64,000 nucleotides of DNA from Subtercola vilae. Its GTDB lineage: Bacteria > Actinomycetota > Actinomycetes > Actinomycetales > Microbacteriaceae. The notes under the pieces were generated by a model that saw nothing but the letters and a program-made list of their open reading frames with translations, was not told the origin of the DNA and searched no databases. Location of the stretch: positions 62,001 through 126,000 of the forward strand of contig NZ_QYRT01000007.1 in the NCBI RefSeq assembly GCF_004923255.1, in the 5' to 3' direction. This document shows positions 26,476 through 35,062 of this stretch, piece after piece. Made by a program: the position numbers and the translations under genes. The stretch's first letter is position 1; each line of letters begins with the position of its first letter.

Positions 26476-27139
26476 AGACAAGTCTGCAGACGCACCCGTG
26501 TTGGTCATCGGCCTCGGACGGTTCGGAGCCTCGGCCGCCGACAAGCTCGAACAGCTGGGGCGCGAAGTTCTCGTGGTCGACACCGACCCCGTGCTCGTGC
26601 AGAAATGGGCCGGGCGCGTCACCCATGTGGTGCAGGCGGATGCCCGTGACCTCGATGCTCTGACCCAGATCGGCGGGCAAGACTTCGCCATCGCCATCGT
26701 CGCCGTCGGGTCATCTGTCGAAGGCAGCGTGCTCATCACAGCGAACCTCGTCGACCTCGGCGTGCCGCAGATCTGGGCGAAAGCCATGTCGACCTCGCAC
26801 GGCAAGATCCTCGAACGCATCGGGGCGCACCACGTGGTCTATCCCGAAGCCGAGTCGGGTTCGCGCATCGCACACCTCGTCTCGGGGCAGGTGCTCGACT
26901 TCGTCGAGTTCGACGACGAGCTCTCGCTGGCCAAGCTGCGGCCGCCGAAGGTGGCGCGGGGCGGCGCGCTGTCGGGCCTGGGGCTGCGGCGCCGGTTCGG
27001 CATCACGGTGGTGGGGGTCACGTCGCCGGGCGAGCCGTTCGTCTACGCGGGGGCCGACACGGTGGTGGGCACCGACGACGTCATCGTGGTGTCGGGTACA
27101 GCGACCGACATCGATGCGTTTGCGCGGCTGGGTCAGTAG
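26468..27139 (+). CDS. TrkA/KtrA-type NAD-binding potassium gating protein
   Basis: 223 aa cytosolic RCK protein. VLVIGLGRFGASAADKLEQLG is the Rossmann GxGxxG, with the terminal acidic residue in VVDTD; the C-terminal TrkA_C domain includes ITVVGVTSPGEPFVYAGADTVVGTDDVIVVSG. Starts with TTG at 26468 inside the transporter gene. It binds nucleotide and controls the pore encoded upstream. Confidence 0.92.
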   Translation: MARDKSADAPVLVIGLGRFGASAADKLEQLGREVLVVDTDPVLVQKWAGRVTHVVQADARDLDALTQIGGQDFAIAIVAVGSSVEGSVLITANLVDLGVPQIWAKAMSTSHGKILERIGAHHVVYPEAESGSRIAHLVSGQVLDFVEFDDELSLAKLRPPKVARGGALSGLGLRRRFGITVVGVTSPGEPFVYAGADTVVGTDDVIVVSGTATDIDAFARLGQ

Positions 27140-27212
27140 TTCTGTCTGGTTCGTGCGGCTCGGCTGGCGGTAGTCGGCAGATGGCCGCGGCTCCCGGATG
27201 CCCGGGCGGGCG

Positions 27213-28061
27213 TCAGCCGGCGGCGAGCTCCCGGGCGCGAGCGAGCGCAGCAGAGGTGGCCTCGATGAAGAGGTCGTCGAGCCGGGCATCCTGCAGCACG
27301 GCGAGCGCACGTTCGGTGGTGCCCTTCGGACTCGTCACCTGCACGCGCAGCTGTTCAGCACTGGCGCCCGACTGGCGCAGCAGCTCGGTGGCCCCGGCGA
27401 AGGTGCCGTTCACGAGCTGGGCGGCCTGCGCGGGCGTGAAGCCTTTCTCCACAGCCGCGGCGGTCAGCTTTTCTATCAACAGATAGACGTAGGCGGGGCC
27501 CGAACCCGAGATGGTGCTGAGAGCATCGATCTGTGACTCAGCCACTTCAACCACTTCGCCCACCGTCGAGAACAACCGCGACACCGTCTCGAGCTGCGCC
27601 GGCGTCGAACGCGTTCCCGCGCTCACACCGGTCACGCCGCGGCCCACCGCCGCGGGGGTGTTCGGCATCGAGCGAATGACGGCGACCGAGGGTGGCAGGT
27701 GCGCTTCGAAGGTGGCGATGGTCACGCCGGCGGCCACGCTGACGACGATCGTGCCGGGTTCGAGTACGGGAGCGATCTCGTCGAGCAGGTCGGGCACCAT
27801 GTGCGGCTTCACGGCCACCAGCACGATGGCGGCGCCCCGAACCGCGAGCACATTCGCGTCTGCGGTGTCAGTGGTGACGAAACTCACCAGCGCGGGCGAG
27901 ACCGGCAGCAGGGCAGCGCTGGTCGCCGTTCGATTGGTGACCCGAATGCCGCCGTCGACCTCGACCGAGGGCGCCAGCAGGCCGCTCAGAATGGCCCGGC
28001 CCATCGAGCCAGTGCCGAGAATGCTGATCGAGGGGAGTCTGACGGTTCGTTGGTCGGTCAC
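27213..28061 (-). CDS. proC: Pyrroline-5-carboxylate reductase
   Basis: 282 aa, last step of proline synthesis. SILGTGSMGRAILSGLL is the NADPH loop, VLVAVKPHMVPDLLDEI is the typical second strand, and STISGSGPAYVYLLIEKL with GFTPAQAAQLVNGTFAGA is the catalytic/dimer motif. GTG start 28061 with TAAGCT six nt upstream (leaderless). Divergent from a CDF transporter with overlapping -10 boxes. Confidence 0.95.
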   Translation of the reverse strand: MTDQRTVRLPSISILGTGSMGRAILSGLLAPSVEVDGGIRVTNRTATSAALLPVSPALVSFVTTDTADANVLAVRGAAIVLVAVKPHMVPDLLDEIAPVLEPGTIVVSVAAGVTIATFEAHLPPSVAVIRSMPNTPAAVGRGVTGVSAGTRSTPAQLETVSRLFSTVGEVVEVAESQIDALSTISGSGPAYVYLLIEKLTAAAVEKGFTPAQAAQLVNGTFAGATELLRQSGASAEQLRVQVTSPKGTTERALAVLQDARLDDLFIEATSAALARARELAAG

Positions 28062-28067
28062 GGCACC

Positions 28068-28077
28068 AGCTTAAGAT
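28068..28077. promoter_or_regulatory. Overlapping divergent -10 boxes (proC / CDF)
   Basis: AGCTTAAGAT contains TAAGCT on the minus strand (28068-28073, 6 nt before proC) and TAAGAT on the plus strand (28072-28077, before the CDF gene). The two hexamers share 2 bp. Confidence 0.45.
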
Positions 28078-28123
28078 GGAAAACACAGTCGGCAGTCGAA
28101 ACGCACAAGCAGAGGGTTCAGAC

Positions 28124-29086
28124 GTGAGCGCATCGGGCGGTAGCAAGGCCATCATCGCGGCGCTCGGGGCAAACCTCGGAATCGCCATCATCAAGTTCGT
28201 GGCCTTCGTGTTCTCTGGTTCGTCGTCGATGCTCGCCGAGAGCGTGCACTCGCTCGCCGACTCGGGCAATCAGCTGCTGTTGCTGCTCGGGGGGCGACAA
28301 TCCCGACGCAAGGCCGACACCGAGCATCCGTTCGGGTACGGCCGCGAGCGCTATGTGTACGCGTTCGTGGTGTCGATCATCCTGTTCTCCGTCGGCGGGG
28401 TGTTCTCGCTCTACGAAGGAATCGAGAAGGTGGGCCACCCTCACCCGATCGAGACCCCATGGCTGCCGATCGTGGTGCTCGTGGCGGCGATGGCGCTCGA
28501 AGGCTTCTCGCTGCGCACCGCCATGAAGGAGAGCAACCACACCCGCGGAACCCAGTCGTGGGTGCAGTTCGTGCGCCGCGCGAAAGCCCCCGAGCTGCCG
28601 GTGGTTCTGCTCGAAGACGTCGCCGCACTGACTGGCCTCGCCCTGGCATTCATCGGCGTGGTGCTCGCGGTGGTCACCGGCAATGGCGTGTGGGACGGCG
28701 TCGGAACCATCGCCATCGGAGCCCTGCTCATCGTCGTGGCCCTCATTCTCGGCATCGAGACCAAGAGCCTGCTCGTGGGCGAAGGGGCGACCGACGTCGA
28801 CGCCCAGGCCATTCTCGGTGCCATCGAGGCGGGGCACGACGTCGAGCGCGTGATCCACATGAAGACGCTCTACCTCGGGCCCGACGAACTTCTGGTGGCG
28901 GCGAAGATCGCGCTGCCCGCCTCGGCACGCCTCGACGATGTGGCGCACACGATCAACGCTGTCGAGGCGCGTATTCGCGCTGCCGTGCCGATCGCCCGGG
29001 TCATCTACATCGAGCCCGACGTCTACGTCGCGCCGATCGATCTCGCGACTCCCACCGAAGCGATTGTCATCAAGGCCTCCGACTGA
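28124..29086 (+). CDS. Cation diffusion facilitator transporter
   Basis: 320 aa. Six helices; the metal site is in MLAESVHSLADSGNQLLLLLG (helix 2, His/Asp) and LLEDVAALTGLALAFIG (helix 5, Asp), and a C-terminal cytoplasmic domain follows (HVERV-like segment GHDVERVIHMKTLYLGPDELLVAAKI). HPFGYGRERYVYAF is also typical. GTG 28124 is chosen for AGAGGG 8 nt upstream; ATG 28076 would overlap the -10 box. The metal (Zn, Fe, Mn or Co) is not predictable. Confidence 0.88.
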   Translation: MSASGGSKAIIAALGANLGIAIIKFVAFVFSGSSSMLAESVHSLADSGNQLLLLLGGRQSRRKADTEHPFGYGRERYVYAFVVSIILFSVGGVFSLYEGIEKVGHPHPIETPWLPIVVLVAAMALEGFSLRTAMKESNHTRGTQSWVQFVRRAKAPELPVVLLEDVAALTGLALAFIGVVLAVVTGNGVWDGVGTIAIGALLIVVALILGIETKSLLVGEGATDVDAQAILGAIEAGHDVERVIHMKTLYLGPDELLVAAKIALPASARLDDVAHTINAVEARIRAAVPIARVIYIEPDVYVAPIDLATPTEAIVIKASD

Positions 29087-29103
29087 CGCGGCACTCGGCT
29101 GAC

Positions 29104-29616
29104 TCAGTGTTCGTTTGGCGTTCGAAAGAATTCGGTGAGCAGGCGGGAGCACTCGTCTGCCCGTACTCCCGCGAAGACTTCGACCCGGTGGTTCAACCGC
29201 CTGTCGCGCAGAACGTCGTAGACGGAGCCGGCCGCTCCGGCCTTGTCGTCCCACGCACCGAACACCACCGTCTCGACGCGGGCCGCGAGAATCGCGCCGG
29301 CACACATGACGCACGGCTCGAGCGTCACGATGAGCGTCGAGCCCGGCAACTGCCAGTCGCCGGTGGCCGCGCCAGCCGCGCGAAGGGCCACCACTTCGGC
29401 GTGCGCCGTGGGGTCACTGTGGAGCTCCCGCTCGTTGTGGCCCACCGCCAGAACTTCGCCGGAGGCCGACACGAGAATGGCCCCGACCGGCACATCGCCC
29501 GAGGTCAGGGCGGCGCGCGCCTCGGCGAGGGCGTCGAGCATCCATCGGTCGTGGTCGGCTGAGGCAGGAAAGACGGCCGACCTGCGCTCGTCACCCACAC
29601 CCCACCACCCGATCAT
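29104..29616 (-). CDS. tadA: tRNA(Arg) adenosine-34 deaminase
   Basis: 170 aa zinc cytidine-deaminase fold. Zn and proton-shuttle motifs are HAEVVALRAAG and PCVMCAGAILAARVETVVFG; GDVPVGAILVSASGEVLAVGHN is the conserved start. It converts A34 to inosine. The first ~25 residues (MIGWWGVGDERRSAVFPASADHDR) are poorly typical, so translation may start at a later Met. Divergent from upp with 34 nt between starts. Confidence 0.9.
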   Translation of the reverse strand: MIGWWGVGDERRSAVFPASADHDRWMLDALAEARAALTSGDVPVGAILVSASGEVLAVGHNERELHSDPTAHAEVVALRAAGAATGDWQLPGSTLIVTLEPCVMCAGAILAARVETVVFGAWDDKAGAAGSVYDVLRDRRLNHRVEVFAGVRADECSRLLTEFFRTPNEH

Positions 29617-29638
29617 TCATCGTCACCCCGTCACAGAG

Positions 29639-29644
29639 TAGATT
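29639..29644 (+). promoter_or_regulatory. -10 box of leaderless upp
   Basis: TAGATT, then TAGCCT and ATG 29651; no SD. Confidence 0.5.
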
Positions 29645-29650
29645 TAGCCT

Positions 29651-30283
29651 ATGCGAGTTCACGTTGCCGACCACCCGCTCATCACGCACAAGCTCACCGT
29701 GCTGCGCGACAAAAACACGGCGTCGGCCACGTTTCGTGCCCTCACCGAAGAGCTTGTGACACTGCTCGCCTACGAGGCCACCCGCAACGTTCGTGTGAAC
29801 GAGGTGACCATCGAGACGCCCGTGGCCACCACCACCGGGGTCGCCCTCAGCGAGCCCCGCCCGCTCGTCGTGCCGATTCTGCGCGCCGGGCTCGGCATGC
29901 TCGAAGGCATGGTGAAGCTGGTTCCCACCGCGGAGGTGGGTTTTCTGGGTATGGTTCGCAACGAAGAGACCCTCGAGCCGAGCACGTACGCTGAGCGACT
30001 GCCCGACGACCTGTCAGACCGGCAGTGCTTCGTTCTCGACCCGATGCTGGCCACGGGCGGTTCGCTCGGCGCCGCCATCGATTTTCTTTTCAAACGCGGC
30101 GCCATCGACGTGACGGCCATCTGCCTGCTCGCGGCTCCCGAGGGCGTCGCCGCCCTCGAGAAGCGCACGGCCGGCCGCGATGTGACCCTGGTACTCGGCG
30201 CGCTCGACGAGAAGCTCAATGAGCTGGGCTACATCATTCCCGGGCTCGGCGACGCCGGCGACCGCCTCTACGGAACGGTCTAG
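29651..30283 (+). CDS. upp: Uracil phosphoribosyltransferase
   Basis: 210 aa pyrimidine salvage enzyme, uracil + PRPP to UMP. Conserved motifs are [21 protein letters not shown], the PRPP loop [14 protein letters not shown] and the uracil-binding C-terminus [16 protein letters not shown]. Length is exactly normal. Confidence 0.97.
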   Translation: MRVHVADHPLITHKLTVLRDKNTASATFRALTEELVTLLAYEATRNVRVNEVTIETPVATTTGVALSEPRPLVVPILRAGLGMLEGMVKLVPTAEVGFLGMVRNEETLEPSTYAERLPDDLSDRQCFVLDPMLATGGSLGAAIDFLFKRGAIDVTAICLLAAPEGVAALEKRTAGRDVTLVLGALDEKLNELGYIIPGLGDAGDRLYGTV

Positions 30284-30335
30284 ACCGCTCGAGCCGTCTG
30301 TATTCCTGCGTTTCGCGCCTGAGGGCGCAAAAAGA

Positions 30336-30365
30336 TTGACAATGGCAGCGATTATCGGCTTTACT
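30336..30365 (+). promoter_or_regulatory. Promoter of the Cys-ending small peptide
   Basis: TTGACA (30336-30341), 18-nt spacer, TTTACT (30360-30365), then GTGAAC and ATG 30372. TACTGT (30362-30367) is an alternative -10. No SD lies between, so the transcript could begin at the ATG. Confidence 0.5.
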
Positions 30366-30371
30366 GTGAAC

Positions 30372-30473
30372 ATGTCTGTCAACGCGTTCGCCCCTACCTC
30401 CTTCGAGGCTCTGGGAGCAACCGGCACGATGATGCCCGGTCGCGCCGACATGCAGTGTCGAATGTGTCGCTAA
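30372..30473 (+). CDS. 33-aa leader-like peptide ending in CRMCR
   Basis: Candidate leaderless sORF. It starts MSVNAFAPTSFEALG and ends ADMQCRMCR, with its only two Cys four codons from the stop. It has its own consensus promoter and lies 196 nt upstream of a winged-helix regulator gene. Leaderless Cys-rich sORFs that act as cysteine-responsive attenuators are known in mycobacteria (poly-Cys sORFs); this one has two Cys rather than a run. It could also be chance. No function assigned. Confidence 0.45.
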   Translation: MSVNAFAPTSFEALGATGTMMPGRADMQCRMCR

Positions 30474-30669
30474 CGAGAAACACTCTCTCGCCGAGCTTCG
30501 ACTGCCGCCGCCCCTTGTGAGGCGAGCACCGTCGAACTCCCGGCTGGCCCGCACCCCGGTCAGCCGAATCCCGGCTCTACGCCGCATCGACAAATCGCAC
30601 AGTTTCACCACAAATGCCGCTCTTCGGCTGTGGGCTGTGCCGCATCATCACCTCCAAAGGACCACGACC

Positions 30670-31407
30670 GTGTCAATCGCACACCTCTCAACCCCGCTCG
30701 CCACCTCATACACCGCTGCATCCGACCCTTCCACGCCCTCGGCACAGGCTCCTGCCGCCGACACCGCGCCGGCGCTGCCCCAGGCCCACATCCGCGCCGT
30801 GCCCGAGGGCACTGAAGCCCGTGGTTTCGTCCTCTACGTCGGAATCGACGAGGGCAAAGCCGAGGGCGACCACACCAACCTGGGCTCCATCGTCGCCCAG
30901 ATCAAAGCCCTCGTGGCACAGATCGCGCCGAGCTCCGAAACCTACGCAGCCGTGGCACTCGCCCCGCGCGGCGCCGGTGGCCGCGACGTCGACGTTGTGC
31001 GCCTCGCCCTGCAAGACCCCGCCGCTCTTGCCAAGCACCGCCAGACTCCGGATGCCCCCGCCGACCGCGCCCGCGACGGAGTGGTCATCGACCTCTCACG
31101 CAAGCGCCTGCTGCTCGACAACGAGCCGGCGAACCTCACCTACAAAGAGTTCGAGCTGCTGCAGTACCTCGTTCTTCGCGAAGGGCGCACCATCGAGCGC
31201 ACCGAACTGATCTCCTCGCTCTGGAACTCGAGCGACGAAGAGATCCCCAACGAGCGCACCATCGACGTTCACGTTCGCCGGCTGCGTTCGAAGCTCGGCG
31301 ACTACGAAGACATCGTGCGCACCGTGCGCGGCGTCGGTTACCGCTTCGACCGCCACGCCGATGTCTCGGTGCGCCAGACCAGCACGCCGTCGCCCGACCT
31401 GTTCTGA
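30670..31407 (+). CDS. OmpR/PhoB-type winged-helix regulator without receiver domain
   Basis: 245 aa from GTG 30670 (AAAGGA 8 nt upstream). The C-terminal 95 residues are a Trans_reg_C domain: LTYKEFELLQYLVLREGRT, RTIDVHVRRLRSKLGDYEDIVRTVRGVGYRFD. The N-terminal half is not a phosphoacceptor receiver; it starts with a Ser/Thr/Pro/Ala-rich stretch and has FVLYVGIDEGKAEGDHTNLGSIVAQIKALV. The long 5' region (30284-30669) holds the leader-like peptide and otherwise no gene that I can see. Confidence 0.88.
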   Translation: MSIAHLSTPLATSYTAASDPSTPSAQAPAADTAPALPQAHIRAVPEGTEARGFVLYVGIDEGKAEGDHTNLGSIVAQIKALVAQIAPSSETYAAVALAPRGAGGRDVDVVRLALQDPAALAKHRQTPDAPADRARDGVVIDLSRKRLLLDNEPANLTYKEFELLQYLVLREGRTIERTELISSLWNSSDEEIPNERTIDVHVRRLRSKLGDYEDIVRTVRGVGYRFDRHADVSVRQTSTPSPDLF

Positions 31408-31510
31408 GTTGTTTTGATCGCCGCCGTGCACCCACGATTCAGTGGCGCGGGGGTCGGCAGAGGTCTACGGTGAAGTTCAACGAAGTGGTGGTCGGTGAGA
31501 GGAGCATCTC

Positions 31511-31984
31511 GTGCAGCGAATCGTGCCGTTTCTATGGTTCGACGATCAGGCTGAAGAGGCCGCTGAACTCTACGTGAGCCTGTTCCCCGACGCGCACATC
31601 GACCACGTACAGCGCTGGCCCGACGGAACGCCTGACGCAGGTCGTGCGTTGGTCGTCGAGTTCACCCTGTTCGGCCAACCCTGGCGTGCGATGAACGGCG
31701 GCCCCGGGCATCCGTACACCGACGCAGCATCGTTCCAAGTCGACTGCGACACGCAAGAAGAGGTCGACCGCCTCTGGAGCGCGTTCACGGGCGACGGCGG
31801 CCGGGAGATCGCCTGCGGGTGGTGCGCCGACCGGTGGGGAATCGTGTGGCAGGTGACACCCGTGCGCCTGTCAGAACTGCTTGCCGACCCCGACCCGGGC
31901 CGAGCCAGCCGAACCATGATTGCGATGCAAGGCATGATCAAGCTCGACATCGCTGCGCTCGAGGCTGCAGCCGACGGTCGTTGA
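31511..31984 (+). CDS. PhnB-like VOC family protein
   Basis: 157 aa glyoxalase-fold protein: IVPFLWFDDQAEEAAELYVSLFPDA near the N-terminus and WRAMNGGPGHPYTDAASFQVDCDTQEEVDRLWSAF and CGWCADRWGIVWQVTP are PhnB/3-demethylubiquinone-methyltransferase-like signatures. GTG start with GAGAGGAG upstream. Enzymatic role unknown. Confidence 0.88.
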   Translation: MQRIVPFLWFDDQAEEAAELYVSLFPDAHIDHVQRWPDGTPDAGRALVVEFTLFGQPWRAMNGGPGHPYTDAASFQVDCDTQEEVDRLWSAFTGDGGREIACGWCADRWGIVWQVTPVRLSELLADPDPGRASRTMIAMQGMIKLDIAALEAAADGR

Positions 31985-31998
31985 CGCCCGCGACGGAA

Positions 31999-33048
31999 CT
32001 ACGGCAGCAGGATCACCTTTCCGTTCAGCGTGCGCGACTCCGCCAGCTCGAGTGCGGCTGCGGCGTCGACAAGAGGGAATCTGGCGGCGATGTTGGCGTT
32101 GATGGTGCCTGCGCGAAGAAGCTCGAAGACACGGCCGAGGTCTTCTTCCAGTCGCCTCCGAAATCGAACGGGCCGCACTGTGTGACCCGACCAGAGGTCG
32201 TAGAAAGTCGCCCTCTTCCCGTTGGGTAACACACTCCACAGCACCGCCTGGCCGATCGCTTTCAGAAACGGTGCCATGAGACCACCTGTGCCACTGACGG
32301 CATCGATGATGGCGTATGACACAAGGGTGCCTCCACGAGCCAGAAGGGTGAAAGACGTTCGGGTTGCACGCCCGCCGATGTTGTCGAAGACCGCGTCGAC
32401 CCCGGCAGGGGCGTGCATTCGCACGAGCGCCGGGAGACGGGGGTCTGCATAGTCGACGGGAACAACCCCGGCCGCTCGCAGAGCCTCGTGGTGGCGAGGA
32501 GACGCCGCGCCGATGACTCTGACGCCATGGTGCTGGGCGAGCTGAATGAGAATGCCACCGACACCGCCGTTCGCGCCGAAGACCAGAATCGTCTGCCCCG
32601 GCTTCACCTTCGCGGCTCTGTGCAACATCTGCCACGCGGTGACACCGTTCACAACAACTGTCTCGGCATCTTCGGGGCTGATGCCGTCGGGCACCACCAC
32701 CGTGTCACGAGCGGAGACGACGACGTACTCGGCCCACGCACCGGTCTTGGTCATCGACGCAACTCGCCGACCGATCATCTGACGGTCGCCGTCGGGGCCG
32801 ACGGCTCGTACTCGGCCGACAAGGTCGTAACCAGGAACGAACGGAAACGCGGGCTGGCCGAAATACCGCCCCTTTCGCATGGCCTGTTCTGCGAACGAGA
32901 TTCCCGTCGCCTCGACCTGAACGAGAAGCTGACTGCCCGTCGGTGCGGGGAGTGGAGCGGTCACGACCTGCAGATCGTTCGGTTCGACGATGCCGGGAAG
33001 GATGACGCGGGAGCTCATTGTGGGAAGCGGCGCAGCGGAGGAGGTCAT
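31999..33048 (-). CDS. Zinc-independent MDR-type NAD(P)-dependent oxidoreductase
   Basis: 349 aa quinone-oxidoreductase-like. N-terminal GroES-like domain (TGISFAEQAMRKGRYFGQPAFPFVPGYDLVGRV), nucleotide-binding VFGANGGVGGILIQLAQHHG, and AGVDAVFDNIGGRATRTSF. No structural or catalytic Zn Cys set. It is divergent from a TetR gene with a short palindrome between them, so it is likely that TetR's target. Confidence 0.88.
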   Translation of the reverse strand: MTSSAAPLPTMSSRVILPGIVEPNDLQVVTAPLPAPTGSQLLVQVEATGISFAEQAMRKGRYFGQPAFPFVPGYDLVGRVRAVGPDGDRQMIGRRVASMTKTGAWAEYVVVSARDTVVVPDGISPEDAETVVVNGVTAWQMLHRAAKVKPGQTILVFGANGGVGGILIQLAQHHGVRVIGAASPRHHEALRAAGVVPVDYADPRLPALVRMHAPAGVDAVFDNIGGRATRTSFTLLARGGTLVSYAIIDAVSGTGGLMAPFLKAIGQAVLWSVLPNGKRATFYDLWSGHTVRPVRFRRRLEEDLGRVFELLRAGTINANIAARFPLVDAAAALELAESRTLNGKVILLP

Positions 33049-33146
33049 GAGGCTTCTTTCGGGTCGATTGGATGAAGAGCGCCGGTGCGGAGGGCATGAT
33101 CACCGTTGCGGTACATTGCGTTATTGTGTCACATTGTTAGTGGTCT

Positions 33147-33158
33147 TCACTTTAGTGA
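33147..33158. promoter_or_regulatory. Candidate TetR operator
   Basis: TCACT-TT-AGTGA, 5-bp perfect arms, between the divergent MDR and TetR genes. TANNNT (TACTCT, 33167-33172) follows on the TetR side. Confidence 0.35.
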
Positions 33159-33200
33159 TGGGGTGTTACTCTGTCAATGCACCCGAGAAAGCGAGCCTCC

Positions 33201-33962
33201 ATGAGCACCCCAGCCGCCAAACCGACACGACGAGACGAGCGCCGTGCACAAACGGTGCGTGAGATCAAAGAGCTCGCCATGAAGCAGATCAGCGCCGGCG
33301 GCCCCGATGCGGTGTCGCTCAGCGGTATCGTGCGCGAAATGTCGATGTCGCCAGCGGCGGTGTACCGGTACTTCGCAAACCGAGACGCGCTGTTGGCAGA
33401 CCTGGTTGTCGACGCGTACAACGAATTGGCAGATGCGCTTGTTGCGATCGAGCAGGCCACGGGGTCAGCGCACGATCATTTGATCGCCGTTCTTCATGGC
33501 AGCCGAACGTGGGCGGTGGAGCATCCGAACGCCTACCGACTGATCTTTCAGACCAGCGTCGGATCAGGCAAAGACTTCGCCGTTGAGCGCACCGTGCCGG
33601 CAGCTTCGCGAAGCATGGCCGTGATCGTCGAGGCGCTGGATGCCGTGACCACCCGCGACAATCGTGTCGTGCCGCTCGAATCGCCCGCCCGAAGGCTGCC
33701 GATGTCCGAAGCAATCACCGAGTGGGCCGAACGGTCGGGCCTCGCACAGTACTCAGAGAGTGTGCTGATGTTGGCCGTTCTCTCGTGGACACGGTTGCAC
33801 GGCATCATCAGCCTGGAGCTCGGTGGGCACCTCGCCGCGACGGGAATCGACGCGGCCCTGCTGTTCGAAACCGAAGCAGCGACACTCTGCCGCCAGGCAT
33901 CCGCCCTGCAGACGGCTCGGCCCGAGTCGATTGAGCCGATCGAGCCGATCGAGCCGAAGTGA
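33201..33962 (+). CDS. TetR/AcrR-family regulator
   Basis: 253 aa from ATG 33201. N-terminal HTH: ISAGGPDAVSLSGIVREMSMSPAAVYRYFANRDALLADLV. The C-terminal ligand domain is of the WHG type (HGIISLELGGHL). An ATG at 33177 adds 8 residues without SD and sits 4 nt after a -10 box, so a leaderless start there is possible. The last codons contain a 9-bp direct repeat that encodes IEPIEPIEP, probably a slippage product. Confidence 0.9.
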   Translation: MSTPAAKPTRRDERRAQTVREIKELAMKQISAGGPDAVSLSGIVREMSMSPAAVYRYFANRDALLADLVVDAYNELADALVAIEQATGSAHDHLIAVLHGSRTWAVEHPNAYRLIFQTSVGSGKDFAVERTVPAASRSMAVIVEALDAVTTRDNRVVPLESPARRLPMSEAITEWAERSGLAQYSESVLMLAVLSWTRLHGIISLELGGHLAATGIDAALLFETEAATLCRQASALQTARPESIEPIEPIEPK

Positions 33963-33973
33963 TGGTGAAGTAG

Positions 33974-34588
33974 TCAGGGGGTCGGACTGAAGATCTGGAT
34001 GGCTTCGCGGGCGGCGTAGTAAACGATCACCAGCCCCGCCACCGGGTCTGCCCACCACCACCCGAGCATCAGATTCAGCAGAATTCCCACGAGAACCGCG
34101 ACGGCCAGTAGTCCGTCGACGAACGTCACCCGCCCTTCGCTCTGCAACACCGGATTGCGAAGCTCTCGCCCAGTACGACCTTTCGCAGCCGCAAGAGTGA
34201 ACATGACGGCGGCGGTCACCCCGGTCCACACGATTCCGCCAACGCTGGCTGAGGCATGATGAGCCGTCGCCAGCGCCACGACCGACTGGATCAGCAGATA
34301 CACCGCCAGCAAGACGAAGGCGCCGCCGATCAGTCGCAGCGCCCGCTGCCGTCGACGCTCACCAACGCCGGCCAGCTCCCAGAGCACGACCGTCGACGCG
34401 CCGATCTCGATGAAGCTGTCGAGCCCGAACCCCGCGAGCGCAATCGACGAGGAAGAAAAGACGAGCACCGCCAGAACAATCACTCCGACGATGTTCCAGC
34501 CCAGGGTGAACCATTCCAGACGCCTGCCCCGGCGAAGAAGCACCGCCGCAGCCGTCGAATGCGGCACAACTTCATCAGGCACGGTCAC
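33974..34588 (-). CDS. Small CDF-like cation transporter
   Basis: 204 aa from GTG 34588, about five or six helices. GLDSFIEIGASTVVLWELAG and FVDGLLAVAVLVGILLNLMLGWWWADPVAGLVIVYYAAREA are CDF metal-site helices (Asp/Glu). It lacks the usual C-terminal cytoplasmic domain. Upstream frame extension is possible but non-typical. Convergent with the TetR gene (12 nt). Confidence 0.8.
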   Translation of the reverse strand: MTVPDEVVPHSTAAAVLLRRGRRLEWFTLGWNIVGVIVLAVLVFSSSSIALAGFGLDSFIEIGASTVVLWELAGVGERRRQRALRLIGGAFVLLAVYLLIQSVVALATAHHASASVGGIVWTGVTAAVMFTLAAAKGRTGRELRNPVLQSEGRVTFVDGLLAVAVLVGILLNLMLGWWWADPVAGLVIVYYAAREAIQIFSPTP

Positions 34589-34682
34589 GAACCGATTCTC
34601 GCAGGACGCCGCTCTCACCGAGCGCACGCGAACCCCGGGTCGAACCGCGAAAGCCCCGGCGGCGGTAGGTCCTGCGCCGAGA

Positions 34683-34743
34683 GGGCGACTTTCCCCAGAA
34701 CGTCGCCGAACCAGACGGCGAGCGACGTTCTGGGGCAACTCGA
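34683..34743. repeat. 61-bp palindromic repeat, copy 1
   Basis: GGGCGACTTTCCCCAGAACG starts a 61-nt unit. Arms CCCCAGAACGTCGC (34693-34706) and GCGACGTTCTGGGG (34722-34735) pair perfectly with a 15-nt loop. 56 of 61 positions match the copy at 37567. It abuts the truncated end of the arr fragment. Confidence 0.85.
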
Positions 34744-35024
34744 CGGCGACCCTGGATGCAGCAGCGTGGGGCGCTGAACTCGCCCAGGGCGAGGGGGCAG
34801 AGCGCATCTACGTGGTCGAACCCACCGGTGACCTCGAAGACGATCCCAACGTGACCGACAAGAAGTTTCCCGACAACCCGACCCGGTCGTACCGCACCCG
34901 GCAGCCCGTGCAGATCGTCGGCGAACTCGAGGAGTGGGTGGGTCACTCCCCCGAACAGTTGCAGGCGATGCGGGACGGGCTCGCCGAGCTCAATCGCCGA
35001 GGGCTTGATGTCATCTACGACTGA
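34743..35024 (+). pseudogene. arr: C-terminal fragment of rifampin ADP-ribosyltransferase (Arr)
   Basis: About 93 residues in frame: TATLDAAAWGAELAQGEG, then RIYVVEPTGDLEDDPNVTDKKF and RSYRTRQPVQIVGELEEWVGHSPEQL. This matches the C-terminal two-thirds of Arr (~140 aa) from the LTATLDAA strand on. The N-terminal part with the catalytic His (HGT motif) and Tyr is missing; immediately before TATL lies the 61-bp palindrome. Without its first strand set it should be inactive. An in-frame read through the repeat exists but has no plausible start/RBS. Confidence 0.85.
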
Positions 35025-35062
35025 AAAGCGAGAGGCCACAGAGCCGCGTTAACGACCGAGAC

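Noticed and set aside
28118-29314. 398-codon minus-strand frame
   Set aside because: Antisense of the CDF transporter and part of tadA's region; no motif.
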